Shown here: positions 1 to 15,538 of the stretch, piece by piece
Position numbering within the stretch: the first letter of the stretch is position 1
Layout of the letters: each line of letters starts with the position of its first letter
Translations under genes and position numbers: made by a program
Origin: Stenopsyche tienmushanensis
Taxonomy: Eukaryota; Arthropoda; Insecta; Trichoptera; Stenopsychidae
Length of the DNA stretch: 64,000 nucleotides
Assembly (NCBI GenBank): GCA_008973525.1
Contig: WACJ01000124.1
Location: forward strand, 2,790,001 to 2,854,000
Direction: 5' to 3'
Notes under the pieces: generated by a model
Told to the model about the DNA's origin: nothing
The model's input: only the letters and a program-made list of their open reading frames with translations
The model's database searches: none

Positions 1-1330
1 GTTTTCCCCGTTAAAGGGATGAAATTCATAAATATTCATAGCTATGATGTAAAACTGTGGAGTACTGTTGTATGAAATATTTTTTCGATTTCGATAAATC
101 ACAGAATCACATTATCACCTACGAATGTTCATCAAATTTTTGTAACTGGAATGGTTTCAGTAAGATAATGTATATATAGTACATTTCTCCTCTAACTAAA
201 TTTCTAAGCTATGGTAAGTTCCATGGCGACTTGGCATTTCCCATCGGAAGTAGAGGTAGACGATTAAATTCAACCACTATACGTATAGAACGTGGGGCAG
301 TAACCGTACGAGTTTATATGTACACTTTAAAAATAGCCATCGTAAACCCTTAAGGCTATAAAAATCGGAATTGTTGAGTTTGTCAGCCTGAACAATAGTG
401 TAATGGTTATTGAGCATACGCCATGAAAGCAATTTATCGAATGGCTTTCAATATTACGGTCTGACTTTTACATCATAAGAATTGGTTATTCCAGACGACG
501 TCAATTTTTTGCCCCATTCCTAGCAATGTGACGTTACATGTCCTCCGAGATACATATTTTATAAATAAGCCTGTACTTCTTTCCGGTAATACAAGGTGCA
601 GTCAATGACGATGAAAGATTCCATCAGGATAAATCATGCGCAGAAAAAATTGCATCAACGGAAATGTAATCCGGTTATGTAACTAGATTAAAACTGGAAT
701 CTAATGAGGAATGTTTCATGTACTGCGAGCGTTTAGCGAACCAATTATGAAGATTGCATGTATGAAAAAATTGTCATACAATGTAAAATAAGTGTGATAA
801 TACAATCTCAAATATGCTAAATGTTGATATCATCTTAGCCGATTCATCTCTTGCATCCAATGGGAAAACAATGCATAACAAAAAAGAGCTGGAATTGTGC
901 TTCATTCTTATCGTTCTAAATCTCTACACATGGTTATTCGTTTAAGCAACGCCATATGCTTAGAGACAAATAAGGAGCTTTTATAAGGACACACAAGATG
1001 TAATTGTTTTGAGTTATTGTCACGATTCTCATATTATTGTGGAGAGAAAAATAAATGGAAAGGAAGAAATTCCACATCGTCCTTACATAATATTAATATA
1101 TTCGTAGACAGTATCATATATGCTTATGAAGGAAACAAACATGACATTTGGTACTAGTATATCATGTATATCACATATAATGTAAGCGCATACAATTATA
1201 TAGTGTATATGGACGCCATGCATAACATTCTATACTCTTTAGATCGCCATTACTCGATTTACTTCATCAATTCTAAAATAATTGCAATACGTATATAAAA
1301 CCTTTATGAATTAAATTTGGTTCAATTGAG
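1..1330. other. AT-rich intergenic DNA, nothing recognised
   Basis: No reading frame of useful length, no transposase motif and no clear repeat was seen on either strand. Short A/T runs and words such as ATGCATAA are common but have no evident organisation. Confidence 0.5.
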
Positions 1331-2824
1331 AGGGTCATCCCGTGTGTCGGTTTCAAAAATAGTTTTTTTTGTGCATAAATTGTATCCAAATATGGTGTAA
1401 AACATATGGAAAGAGTGATTTTTCGATATTCGGGGTCGTTCGAAAGTTACAGCGTTGAAGAGGCGAAGGTTTGGAGCCTTAGATCACTTTATGAGGTGGA
1501 GTATCGGACTCCATCTCTTGCACGTTGGTTTTTACTTCAACCCTTTTAATACAACACTTCTCTATTGTGAACAATAAAGAAGCTGTTTTATTCTCTAAAC
1601 TTATTTCTTATTGTGAATATAATAGTTAGTTTAGTCTTGACTGAGCACCCAAAAGGATCGAACTGATTAATTCATGTCCGATAATACAAAATCGCTAAAT
1701 TTAAGGGTTAGCCATTCGTCGACACGCAAACTCGATGAAAGAATCGAAGGAAGAAATTTGGGTAATAATCTACCACAAATGTTCTACAGACGCAAATCCT
1801 CAACATCAAAATTATCCAGCAGGCAAAACTCAACAATTTCCATCACTATAAGCCACCTTTGACTGCATAAGTTCAAAAAATCATTTAACCAGTCTACGAA
1901 GATTTATCACGAGATGAACTGTTGATCAGATTTTTAAGAGCACAAACACAAAATAACAATGAATCACTAAATTCATTGATGTGGACTTTCACTCCTATAC
2001 ACCTGCATTCTGACACAAAGATCGTTGAAATAGCAACTTTTCTTATTGTGATTATCTTCAATGAAGGATTTAATGCCAGTTTGAAAGTTTTAGTTACAAT
2101 ATGATATCAAATTGGTCACGTAACTCAAGCTTACGCCCATCGTCGTAAAACGCGTATCTACTGCTCCGAATGACTTCGCCAAAAGAGCTAAAATTGATGC
2201 CAGGGAGCAAAAATCGGCTTTGCGAGATTTTTATGAAGAAACTGAAGATTTAATTTATAGAAACGAAATATCAGATTAAAGGTGATTCAAAATTTTCTTG
2301 GTGATAAACGAATTTTTCAAATCGGTTGCCACGATATCTCAAAATTTATTAAATAAATTTCTTTGAAATTTGATTGACTTATTTAGTACATATGTAGACA
2401 CTTTGCAAACTACGATAATTCTGATTGATCTAGGCATTTATTTTTTTAATGTAAAAGAAGCCGTGAAAAAACACCAAAATTCACAAAAAAAGTTCAATAA
2501 AATGCCAAAAATTTATCTTTAAATATTTTTTTAATAATCTTAGTATAAAAGTTAGTTCATGCTTTATAGATTAAAATGCCATTTAAATTATTTATTTTCG
2601 ATAAGCAAAATGCTCACAATCATAGAAACCAAAAATTCGGTGATGGGTGTCTAAGTTGCTGTGTATTTCAGCAATGAGAAATGATTTCAATTTGAAAAAT
2701 ATACAAAGTGTGCTTAAAATATAAATAAATATGTGGTAAAAATTTCACAGTTTTATGTTTATTCAATTCGTCAAAAAAAAAACCAAAAAAGCGTCAAAAA
2801 TATGCCGTCACACGGGATAACCCC
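1331..2824. mobile_element. DNA-transposon-like element with short terminal inverted repeats
   Basis: The left end reads AGGGTCATCCCGTGTG. The right end (2809-2824) reads CACACGGGATAACCCC, whose reverse complement GGGGTTATCCCGTGTG matches it over most of 16 bp. The roughly 1.5 kb between is AT-rich. It holds two short open frames on + (1674-1862 and 1922-2104) with no recognisable transposase motif. The ends suggest a cut-and-paste element that is non-autonomous or heavily decayed. The superfamily cannot be named, and no convincing target-site duplication was found. Confidence 0.5.
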
Positions 2825-4077
2825 CTGTAAAAATTTTCTTTCAAGAACAACCCCAAGCACAAACACTATTTGTTTGAATATGTAAAAAGTATGGATGGAG
2901 ATATTGGCAAAATAAGCATTGGGAAATTATTGATGATTATTCAATAGTTCATAGCATTGGAAGAGAACAATCGAAAGTTATAACGTAAGATTTTCAATGT
3001 ACTTTTTTTATTGCTGCAATTTCATCAAAATCACGCCATATCATAAACTTATATTGCCTAATTCATCGAAATTTCACAATACATAATGATTCCAAATCCA
3101 TCGGTTGGATTCGTCTAATAGAAATTGGAGTGGTCGTCGCTGTTAAATCTGCAGCCACGTCTTGCATAAATTCCGAATTAGGCTTTGCGTGATGGAGGAG
3201 CTTTTGACCGGGAGCTGCGATGATTATTGTTTAAAATTCTACCCCGGCATGCATAATTGATTATCGTGTTTCGCATGATTTAAAATTTGTGTGCATAATT
3301 TGTTTGGGTTGCCTACATACACGTTCGGCTCAGAGCAGTTTATTAGTTTGCAAACGGGTGCGTCATCGGACATAATCGATTTAGGACGCTCATTTCCCAC
3401 GTAGCGAATATCGACTGTTAAATCGTTTGTGTTTAAAATTCGACTCGAAAATTGGAATTAATAACTTATATTTTATTCAACATGTGACATTTCTTCTTGT
3501 CTTTAAGTCTAGAGTCAATTTAACGTATAAATGATTTAGAGCGATGGGTTGAAATGACTCATTTTCATGGTGTTCTGGGAAAAGTTAATATTGATTATTA
3601 GACCATGGCTTAAATGGACATATCTCAATGACAATCGTTACAGAACTAAATTGTTCTATATCGATTAACAACAGTTCAATGTACCTTTTGCGAAAGAATC
3701 AGATAGATACAATCGATGAAATTAGATATGTTTATAGAATTCACAATTTGGTTTCCAGATAAATTCTAATATGTGACCAATAACTATTCGTATTTCTATG
3801 TAGGTAATCCCTATAAGGAATTTTCTTGATGGGAGAGTATTTTTATATGATGAGTACCGATTATAATATCATATTTATATTACAAATTTTTGTTTTAGAA
3901 TTTTGATACTCATTATTTATTAGGAAAACGATCATACAAAGGGCAATTCAAGTGTTACTCAGAATTTTGCTGTACAAATTTATTAGTGATGATATATAAA
4001 AATTAAAATGTAGTATATTATTTTTGTATATAGTTCCCTTCATTACAAATACATTTATTCCATTGGATAGGAAGTTT
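2825..4077. other. Intergenic DNA with one compositionally distinct island
   Basis: The stretch is AT-rich and non-coding, apart from the island listed at 3110-3430. No transposon ends or protein motifs were recognised. Confidence 0.4.
3110..3430. promoter_or_regulatory. Candidate cis-regulatory island
   Basis: This block is visibly less AT-rich and more complex than its flanks and has no open frame. It holds clustered ATGCATAAT, GTGCATAATT, GATTATCG and TTTGCAAA-like words. These resemble POU/homeodomain binding sites, which are known to cluster in insect enhancers. The regulatory role is inferred from composition alone. Confidence 0.22.
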
Positions 4078-4430
4078 CTTGATCACGTCACTGAAGAAAT
4101 AAGACGAGAAGTAGCATCCTTTGTTGCGCAACGCTTTCTTTCTTCAGTGACGGGATCAAGATTAAAAGAAGAAACAAGATCAAGACGAAACTCTTTTTCT
4201 AAAGAAGAAAACTACGTAGAAAAACAACATATTCCATTTATATTTTTATATTCACTAATAAATAACAAAATTCCGAATCCAAAATTTGCTTTCCCAATCA
4301 CTAAAAGTTTCATATTACGAGTTCTTGGTGCGTTTTCGCAACACATGATAGTTATCCTTTCTTTGGATGATTTCAATCTGCACACAGCTCTGTCTCATTT
4401 GCATTATAGATTTGATTGTGTTGCAAATAT
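4078..4430 (+). repeat. Hairpin repeat, copy A
   Basis: Inverted arms CTTGATCACGTCACTGAAGA (4078-4097) and CTTCAGTGACGGGATCAAG (4142-4160) flank a core at 4108-4134 containing GTTGCGCAAC. Past the second arm the sequence is clearly related to 25690-26105, with shared stretches around TTCACTAATAAAT, AACAAAATTCCG, AAAAGTTTCAT and TTGGATGAT. The two copies carry the core in opposite orientations. A 150-codon open frame (4024-4476) runs through it, but it matches no known protein and copy B has no counterpart, so it is not called as a gene. Confidence 0.6.
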
Positions 4431-8756
<4,326 letters not shown>

Positions 8757-9200
8757 ATGCCAGAGAAAAAATTGCATATTCGATACTGTTTACTTTTTGG
8801 ATTTAATATAGGTCATAAATCAAAAGTAACAACTAAAAACAAACGTGATGTGTACGGCAGAGGTGCTATCGATGTTCGAAACAGTCAACTATTAGCGGGA
8901 AAAAAGAGCGGGGCGCCCTTCAACCACCGATAATGATGTTCTGAAAGCCATACTTGAAGCTGATTCCCGTCAAAATACCAGGGACATCGCAATGAAGATA
9001 GATATCAATCAATCTACGGTGGTGAGGCACCTGAATCGCATTAGAATGGTTTCCAAGTACGACGTTTGGATCCCGCAAAACTCGTCACCCGCAAACCTGC
9101 TAGACCGAATTGCCACATGAGTTTCTTTATGTGCGATACAAAAAAATTAACCTTTTTTGCATCGATTAGTTACAGGGGATGAGAAAAGGGTTGTTCAGAT
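8757..9200 (+). pseudogene. Mariner-family transposase relic (N-terminal half)
   Basis: From the ATG at 8757 the frame reads MPEKKLHIRYCLLFGFNIGH, the typical start of a mariner transposase (helix-turn-helix DNA-binding domain). Near 8908 a frame change is needed. The next frame gives GRPSTTDNDVLKAILEADSR, then STVVRHLNRI and KYDVWIP, which match the second HTH and the linker of mariner transposases. After a stop near 9118 the sequence still yields NLLDRIAT and, around 9172-9186, TGDEK, the motif carrying the first catalytic aspartate. Nothing after that is recognisable. The TTAA element begins 30 bp downstream, and the sequence beyond it does not resume the transposase. This is a dead, frameshifted copy. 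Mariner family confidence is high; the subfamily is unknown. Confidence 0.85.
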
Positions 9201-9229
9201 CACACCTTTATTATAAACTTTCAGATTAA

Positions 9230-10123
9230 GGCGTCTTCTCACTTTAGGCGCCTCAAAAATAGGCAATTTTCGGGATTTTTTTTTCGAGGATTTTCGCTTA
9301 AAAATATGGGATAAAATGGATCTTTTAAGTACATGAAAAAAATTATTTTTATATTTTTGAACAATTATTATAGTAAAACAGTAGCATCGAAAAACCCGTG
9401 TAGAAATGTTATGCTCGTGGCTTGTTGATGGTATCTCCGAGATGGGTCATTTGAAACAAAAAAATAAAACAATTTTAGATTCAGTATATCAGTGGCTATA
9501 GCGCATATCATCAGATTTTTGATATTCGCGAAAATAACAAAATGGCGCACGTTTTTCGAAAAAGTAAAAAAAAACGCGTTTTTTTGCAGTTTTTTGTAAA
9601 AAAAAATTACTTAAAATCAAAATTTCAAAAATCTGATGATATGCGCTATAGCCATAACTATGAAGAATATTTCATTCAAATTTCATGACAATCGGCCGAA
9701 TAGTTTCCGAAATTTCATCAACAAGCCACCGAAAAACCTTGTTTTGAGATAAACACGTTTAAAGTTTTGGTTGCAGAAAAATTGTCCAGACACAGCTGTT
9801 GAAACACTCGTTGTTACTTTGGGTATTTCCTCCGAAGATCTTTATAAATCGATTTCAAAACCTCGTGAACATCCTCAGCTAGAGCAGGAGGATGTTTAAA
9901 TTTTTCTATCTGATTGTTTTTCACCACTTTCTTGCACTTGCACCATGAGTCTGAACAATACGTATGCAGCTGGGTGCTCTCAGGTAGTCACCTAACGGTC
10001 GCCCAAAAATGTAGTTAGACTCGTCCGATCTTTATGAAATTTCGATATAACATTTTTGAAGATATGTACTTTCAAAATTTAAAAAAAAATAAAAATCGTT
10101 TTTTTTAAAAGTGAGAAGACGCC
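9230..10123. mobile_element. TTAA-flanked non-autonomous DNA transposon, long copy
   Basis: It is bounded by TTAA at 9226-9229 and 10124-10127. The ends are inverted: GGCGTCTTCTCACTTT on the left and AAAGTGAGAAGACGCC on the right. A TTAA target is characteristic of piggyBac-type transposition. No transposase frame is present, so it depends on a helper. It is 894 bp, with an internal 29-bp stem listed separately. A second, shorter copy lies in the opposite orientation at 14794-15534. Sequences outside the two TTAA sites differ between copies, which fixes the ends. Confidence 0.85.
9494..9653. repeat. Long perfect hairpin inside the TTAA element
   Basis: The arms at 9494-9522 and 9625-9653 are exact reverse complements over 29 bp, around a core reading ATGATATGCGCTATAG. 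They enclose a 102-bp A/T-rich loop. The shorter element copy keeps only one of these arms, near 15233-15252, so the loop and the other arm are missing there. Confidence 0.85.
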
Positions 10124-10127
10124 TTAA

Positions 10128-13100
10128 GTTGTTAAATGAATTTTACAACAATCTTTCTACTTCTTCTTCCCTAATAAAATTAATATTTTTGTCATACTAT
10201 TTGTATATGTCGTACATTCATGACATCATTTAATTTAACCATCCCTCTAATATATTTTTATTACAAAATTCTTTCAATGTCTGATTTTTCTTTGTTTCTA
10301 AATTTGAAAAATCTTATTTATGTATCACTTATTTTCCACCTTAAAGTTGTTTCTCCTTGGATAACGAATTACTGTAGTAATTTGGTGAAAAATCATCAAA
10401 GCTTATCCACAAACAACATATTTGATTTTCTCAAATATTAATGCTTTTCACCACCTATTAATTGCAAAAAGTGATGTGAAATTTTAACCAACCAGATGCC
10501 ATATGAACTGAAGCATGTCTGTAGGCGTATTTATTAATATTGGCAATAATAACGAATGGCGAAATATCATTACTGATTATCTGCAGCGATAAATGCATTC
10601 ACAAAATGACAACATTTTGAAAGCTGAGCTGAGATTGAAAACTGATAAAATTTCAATGCATCTATTAAAATCTCCATTTCACTAAACCACATATATTTTT
10701 TTAGTTATAATTTAATACCAACCAAATTTATAATAAATATATGTATTAGTGCCGATACAAATTAATATATACCTTTTTTCGCACACAAAACTTTTTTGCA
10801 ACTTCTGTTATCTGTATGTCTGTGGGAACGCCCAGAATATCCAAAAATGTTAATACTGGCACGAAACTGATTTATGTTATGATATTAACAAATTCAAAGT
10901 CAAATGCAATGCATTCTCTTAAATAACATAAAACATGTGCTCATTCGAAAATACATTGATTCCATTCAAATAGACTTGCTTTGGTGCTAAGGGTTTATTC
11001 CAATAACAACCCTTAGCACTATAGCAACATGTGCACAGTTTTGTTTGGATTGTTCATTTTTTTATATCGGTCTAAATTTGAGAGATTGGAAGTATTGATA
11101 ATCTTGATTCATGCTTAGTTTAATTTTCTGATTCTAAAAAAGTAAATACTGAGACCATTAATTCAAATTATACTATCCTAATTTGAGTATTATGGAAGGC
11201 AAAGAAAAACCACATTTAAAAGTTAAAAACATCCATAATTTAGTGTTTTATTCAATTCCATAAAGTATGATAGACAGTAAAATTAAAATGTGCAATCACA
11301 TAGATCATTTAAACTTATGTTCTGCGAAAATATATGTTGCATATGAAAAACCTTCTTAACGACGAGTACTAAACTTTATGCACTCATAGGAATCACGCCA
11401 TGCTTATACAGCTTGATATTGACCATAAAGCAATTCCACACAGCATGCTCACTATTATTTGAAAGCGTCATCGAAAGGTGGTAATAAATCAATGGTTATA
11501 CATCATAAATTTTATGTTTTAGTGGGCAATTATGCGTTTTGAAGAACCGAGTGCTTTCGACCTGCTAACACTAACCGATTTCGAATAAATCATTCCCAGT
11601 CAAAATATGTCTGATTGTTTTTGTTTCAAGGTTCCAAGAAGCACGTCATGACGTGCAGACGGGCGTAGCTCATTACGAATTTGAAGAATCACGTGAAATG
11701 GGAAAATTGCCCAAACTATCCTAAATTATCCCGAGCTGCCTTAATTTCGAGCGAAGCCTGAGGAGGCGAGCTTAAATTTGTGCTATTTGATTATAATATT
11801 TAAGCTCTCTACTAGACAACATCTTTTATAAACTAATTACATTCATTTTTCAACTTAGATAATATTAATTGTTAAATTAACGTATACGTAAAACTTGAAT
11901 CAACAAAAAATGAAACGATTTCATAAATAAATACTAACTGTATAAACAAATAGATTAAATTTGTTTATCATCATTTAATTACTTATCTATCCTATTTATG
12001 CAACTACAATTCCATGTCAACATATGAACTACTTTAGCTGTATTTACACTTGATGGTAATCTAATGCTCTTCATTATAAGTGACCATTAGCCATGTTTTG
12101 AATATACAACACTGCTACTCTTTATATCTACATAAAAATCTTATTATTTCATTTTCAAAGAATCTGTTCATCTAAGGGTATATTATATTTCATAAAGCTT
12201 TTTATGTTTTATAGACCAATATATAGGGAATTATTCAAATTATTAGGATTGTTTTAAATATAAATGTGCCAAAAATAATCAAGACTTTAATAGCTAAATG
12301 TTAAAAAAGATTATGGGTATATTTTCATAGTCAATGGACTTTTCATTTATAAGTCAATGCTCGCTTATATCGATAAATCTATAAAAATAAACGATTTCTC
12401 TTGGACTATCTGAATTTATTGAAATCATTACAAAATGGCTTTTGATCTATATAAGTGTCTACTCCATTTTATAGACCATAGATAAATATGCGGTAGTTTA
12501 ACGATATAAAGTTGTTATGCGGCATTTCAGCTTCAGCCTGTTCAAACATCACGATCGCAGTGTAAAAATCGGCACCAAAGTGATTAGAACACTAGCGTCA
12601 TTAGTGCTTTGAGCTACACATGCAATCTTCTGAGGTATTTTGTTAGATGTTTGCCGAGATAATCTAGTCAAATATTACAAGAAAACTGCATCCGTAATCA
12701 GCGAGAAACATTGCTATTCCTGCATCGGTTCGATAGCATACAGCTCCAATAACGAGATTGGAGAGCTATGCATTTTCTGGGGAGCTCAACCAACCTGATG
12801 CGAGTCTTGCAAGTTGATAGGTAACGCCGAGTGCAAGACTCTAATGGTTGAGGAGAATTTATTGGGCACAGCCTGGTAGCTTAATGACCTGATGGGATCA
12901 CAGCATAGGAACAAGCTTCTAGCATCTGAAGGACCATAAACCCATGCCCGAGGTATAATCATAAGGGCATTATGGATTTTACTTATAATGCTAATCAAGT
13001 TCCTATGCTGCCATAAAACATAGGAAATATCCCTTGATTTACAGAATAAATAGACTTGTAATGAACTCTTGTAACCTTTTCAATTTCAATTTAATAATAT

Positions 13101-14789
13101 ATAAAATATTGAAATCCACATTTGATTTTTTAAAAATAAAACCTTCAATACTATACGCAATGTGCAAATAGTAATTTGATTCATTTAAAAAAATCTAATA
13201 TTATATTTTTAAAAATAGATTTTGTTAATAACAGCAATTTTCTGGCTATATTATATTTAAATCCAATTTGAGTGTTACATAATTATAACGTGGGTTGTTC
13301 CATATTTTGTTCTATAAATTTGGTCACCTCATTCTAAAGGCTTAACTGTAACGAATTTCCAAGTTAGTATACATTGATTTATGGGCTACGCGTATTAATC
13401 GTATTAACAAGTATACTCTGCTGTAACATATGGGTGCATTTCAGAGCTTCGGTGTGTAATGTTAAACGAAGATGGGAATTCCTCTTTGATCTTTATGATC
13501 ATTATCGTATGAATTATTGCTTTTGGAAATTAAAATCGTAATCGTATGAAGATTTTCAGAAATTGTGAAATTTAATTGGTTAAAAGCTCTATAAAATTGA
13601 TTCACGAAGCTCGAACGGCATTGCGGAAACCTTGTAACAACAAATCACCAACAAGCGCAAATTCGCATTACAATCATTGCTGCCTTTGGGAGAGTCTTGT
13701 GTCTCTCACTAGGCTGACCATTCATCTATGTTACCTATTCCATTTCCATACATCATTCCACAATGACTATAGCCAGTACTCGCAGTCCTCGTGCTTGAAC
13801 TCGGACGGCGAAGGTCTGTTTCACTTAATAATGCAGCAGTTAGCCGGCGTGGCGAGGCACTTCATCCTTTTACAGGAATGAGGGATTACAGTAATAATGC
13901 ACTTCCAGCATCACTGTTTTATATCCACTCACACTGACTACGCGGATAAAGGTCGCAGGTCATCCAGAAGAGTGGAATGTTCCTATGTGTGCTTCTAACA
14001 CGACCGTACATGGATAAGACTTTGATGTACTTCAGAAACGATTTTGATAATGGACGCTCTTTCAAAGCCATGTATTCAACATTTGATTGTCGGATCTGAC
14101 GCAATTATAAGCAATAATTCAAGACAACTTATGTGCCACTTCTTCAGTATCCCTTTGTGAGGTTCTATATTTGATAAATCTCACTCATAAGTACGAGACA
14201 ACTCGGTATTTATATATACTGTTGATTTCTCATCCAGGGCATTAATATTAGTGTTTAAGCATCCAAAATAAGCAAAAGATTAAAGACGCTCTCGGTTTTA
14301 TCTAAAGCCTTTTTAACTTATTTGTGTGGTCCAGGTGAATCGAGGATGACTCGACCCTCGTCTGCGAATTTTTACCTCGTATCAGCGAAATTCCGCATCG
14401 ATAACTTTGTCGGAATCTTTTAGCAAAATTTTGAACCCAAAAAAGATCAATGTCTCATATGCAAGATCAAATTTCCTACATTCCTTCTTTATTCTGAGAG
14501 CTAGTCTTTACAAGGACGTAACGTCGTTTAAATAACAGAAAAATATATAAAAACTATGTAGAAATTCAGAAGCTAGGAGACTTAGCAATGCTTAAAAAAG
14601 TCCAGATATCAATTTCAAATAAGATTTGAAATATATTTTTATCCTTTTTGATATATTTATTACTTGTATGTCTACAACGCTGCATCTGAATATTTCACTG
14701 ATGAAATTCAGCTGTTCCAGAAAATACGTTGTTTTCTTCCTTATCCGAGCGATTGACTAGAAACAGGTTCCCTTGTGAAACTAATAATA
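10128..14789. other. Intergenic DNA between the two TTAA elements
   Basis: This is mostly AT-rich and unrecognised. About 11075-11215 resembles the second dispersed repeat family in degraded form. Two less AT-rich islands, about 12480-13010 and 13560-14110, contain open frames (12786-12998 minus, 13576-13881 plus, 13919-14104 minus) without recognisable domains. They could be regulatory or relic sequence. Confidence 0.35.
10984..11019. repeat. Perfect 12-bp hairpin
   Basis: GTGCTAAGGGTT (10984-10995) and AACCCTTAGCAC (11008-11019) are exact inverted repeats around a 12-nt loop. One G-T and one further A-T pair would extend the stem. It stands out because the stem is not simple A/T sequence. 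Function is unknown. Confidence 0.6.
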
Positions 14790-14793
14790 TTAA

Positions 14794-15534
14794 GGCGTCT
14801 TCTCACTTTACAAATTTAAAAAAATCGATTTTTATTTTATTTTAAATTTTGAAAGTACATATCTTCAAAAATGTTATGTCGAAATTTCATAAAGATCGGA
14901 CGAGTCTAACTACATTTTTGGGTGACTACCTGAGAGCGCCCGGCTGCATACGTATTGTTCAGACTCATAGTGCAAGTACAAGAAAGTGGTGAAAAACAAT
15001 CAGATAAACTTTTAAACATCCTTCTGCTCTAGCTGAGAGTGTTCACGAGGTTTTGAAACTGATTTATGAAGATCTTCGGAGGAAATACCCAAAATAACAA
15101 CGAGTTTTTCAACAGCTGTGTCTGGGCAATTTTTTTGCAACCAAAACTTTAAACGCGTTTATCTCAAAACAAGGTTTTTCGGTGGCTTGTTGATGAAATT
15201 TCGGAAACTATCCAGCCGATTGTCATGAAATTTGATGATATGCGCTATAGTCACTGATATTTTGAATCTAAAACTGTTTTATTTTTTTGTTTCAAATGAC
15301 CCATCTCGGAGATACCATCAACAAGCCACGAACATAACATTTCTACACGGGTTTTTCGATGCTACTGTTTTATTATAATAATTGTTCAAAAAAATAAAAA
15401 TATATTTTTTTCATTTACTTGAAGGATGTGTTTATTATATAAGATCCATTTTATCTCATAATTTTTAGCGAAAATCCTCGGAAAAAAATTGTGAAAATAG
15501 TCTATTTTTGAGGCGCCTAAAGTGAGAAGACGCC
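14794..15534. mobile_element. TTAA-flanked non-autonomous DNA transposon, short copy (inverted)
   Basis: It is flanked by TTAA at 14790-14793 and 15535-15538, with GGCGTCTTCTCACTTT at the left and AAAGTGAGAAGACGCC at the right. Read on the minus strand it follows the long copy closely, including the GGCGCCT word just inside one end. At 741 bp it is shorter because the second arm and loop of the 29-bp hairpin are absent. It has no coding capacity. Confidence 0.85.
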
Positions 15535-15538
15535 TTAA

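Noticed and set aside
13576..13881. 101-codon open frame on +
   Set aside because: No recognisable domain, repeat of family motif or splice context. Other frames over the same island are also open.
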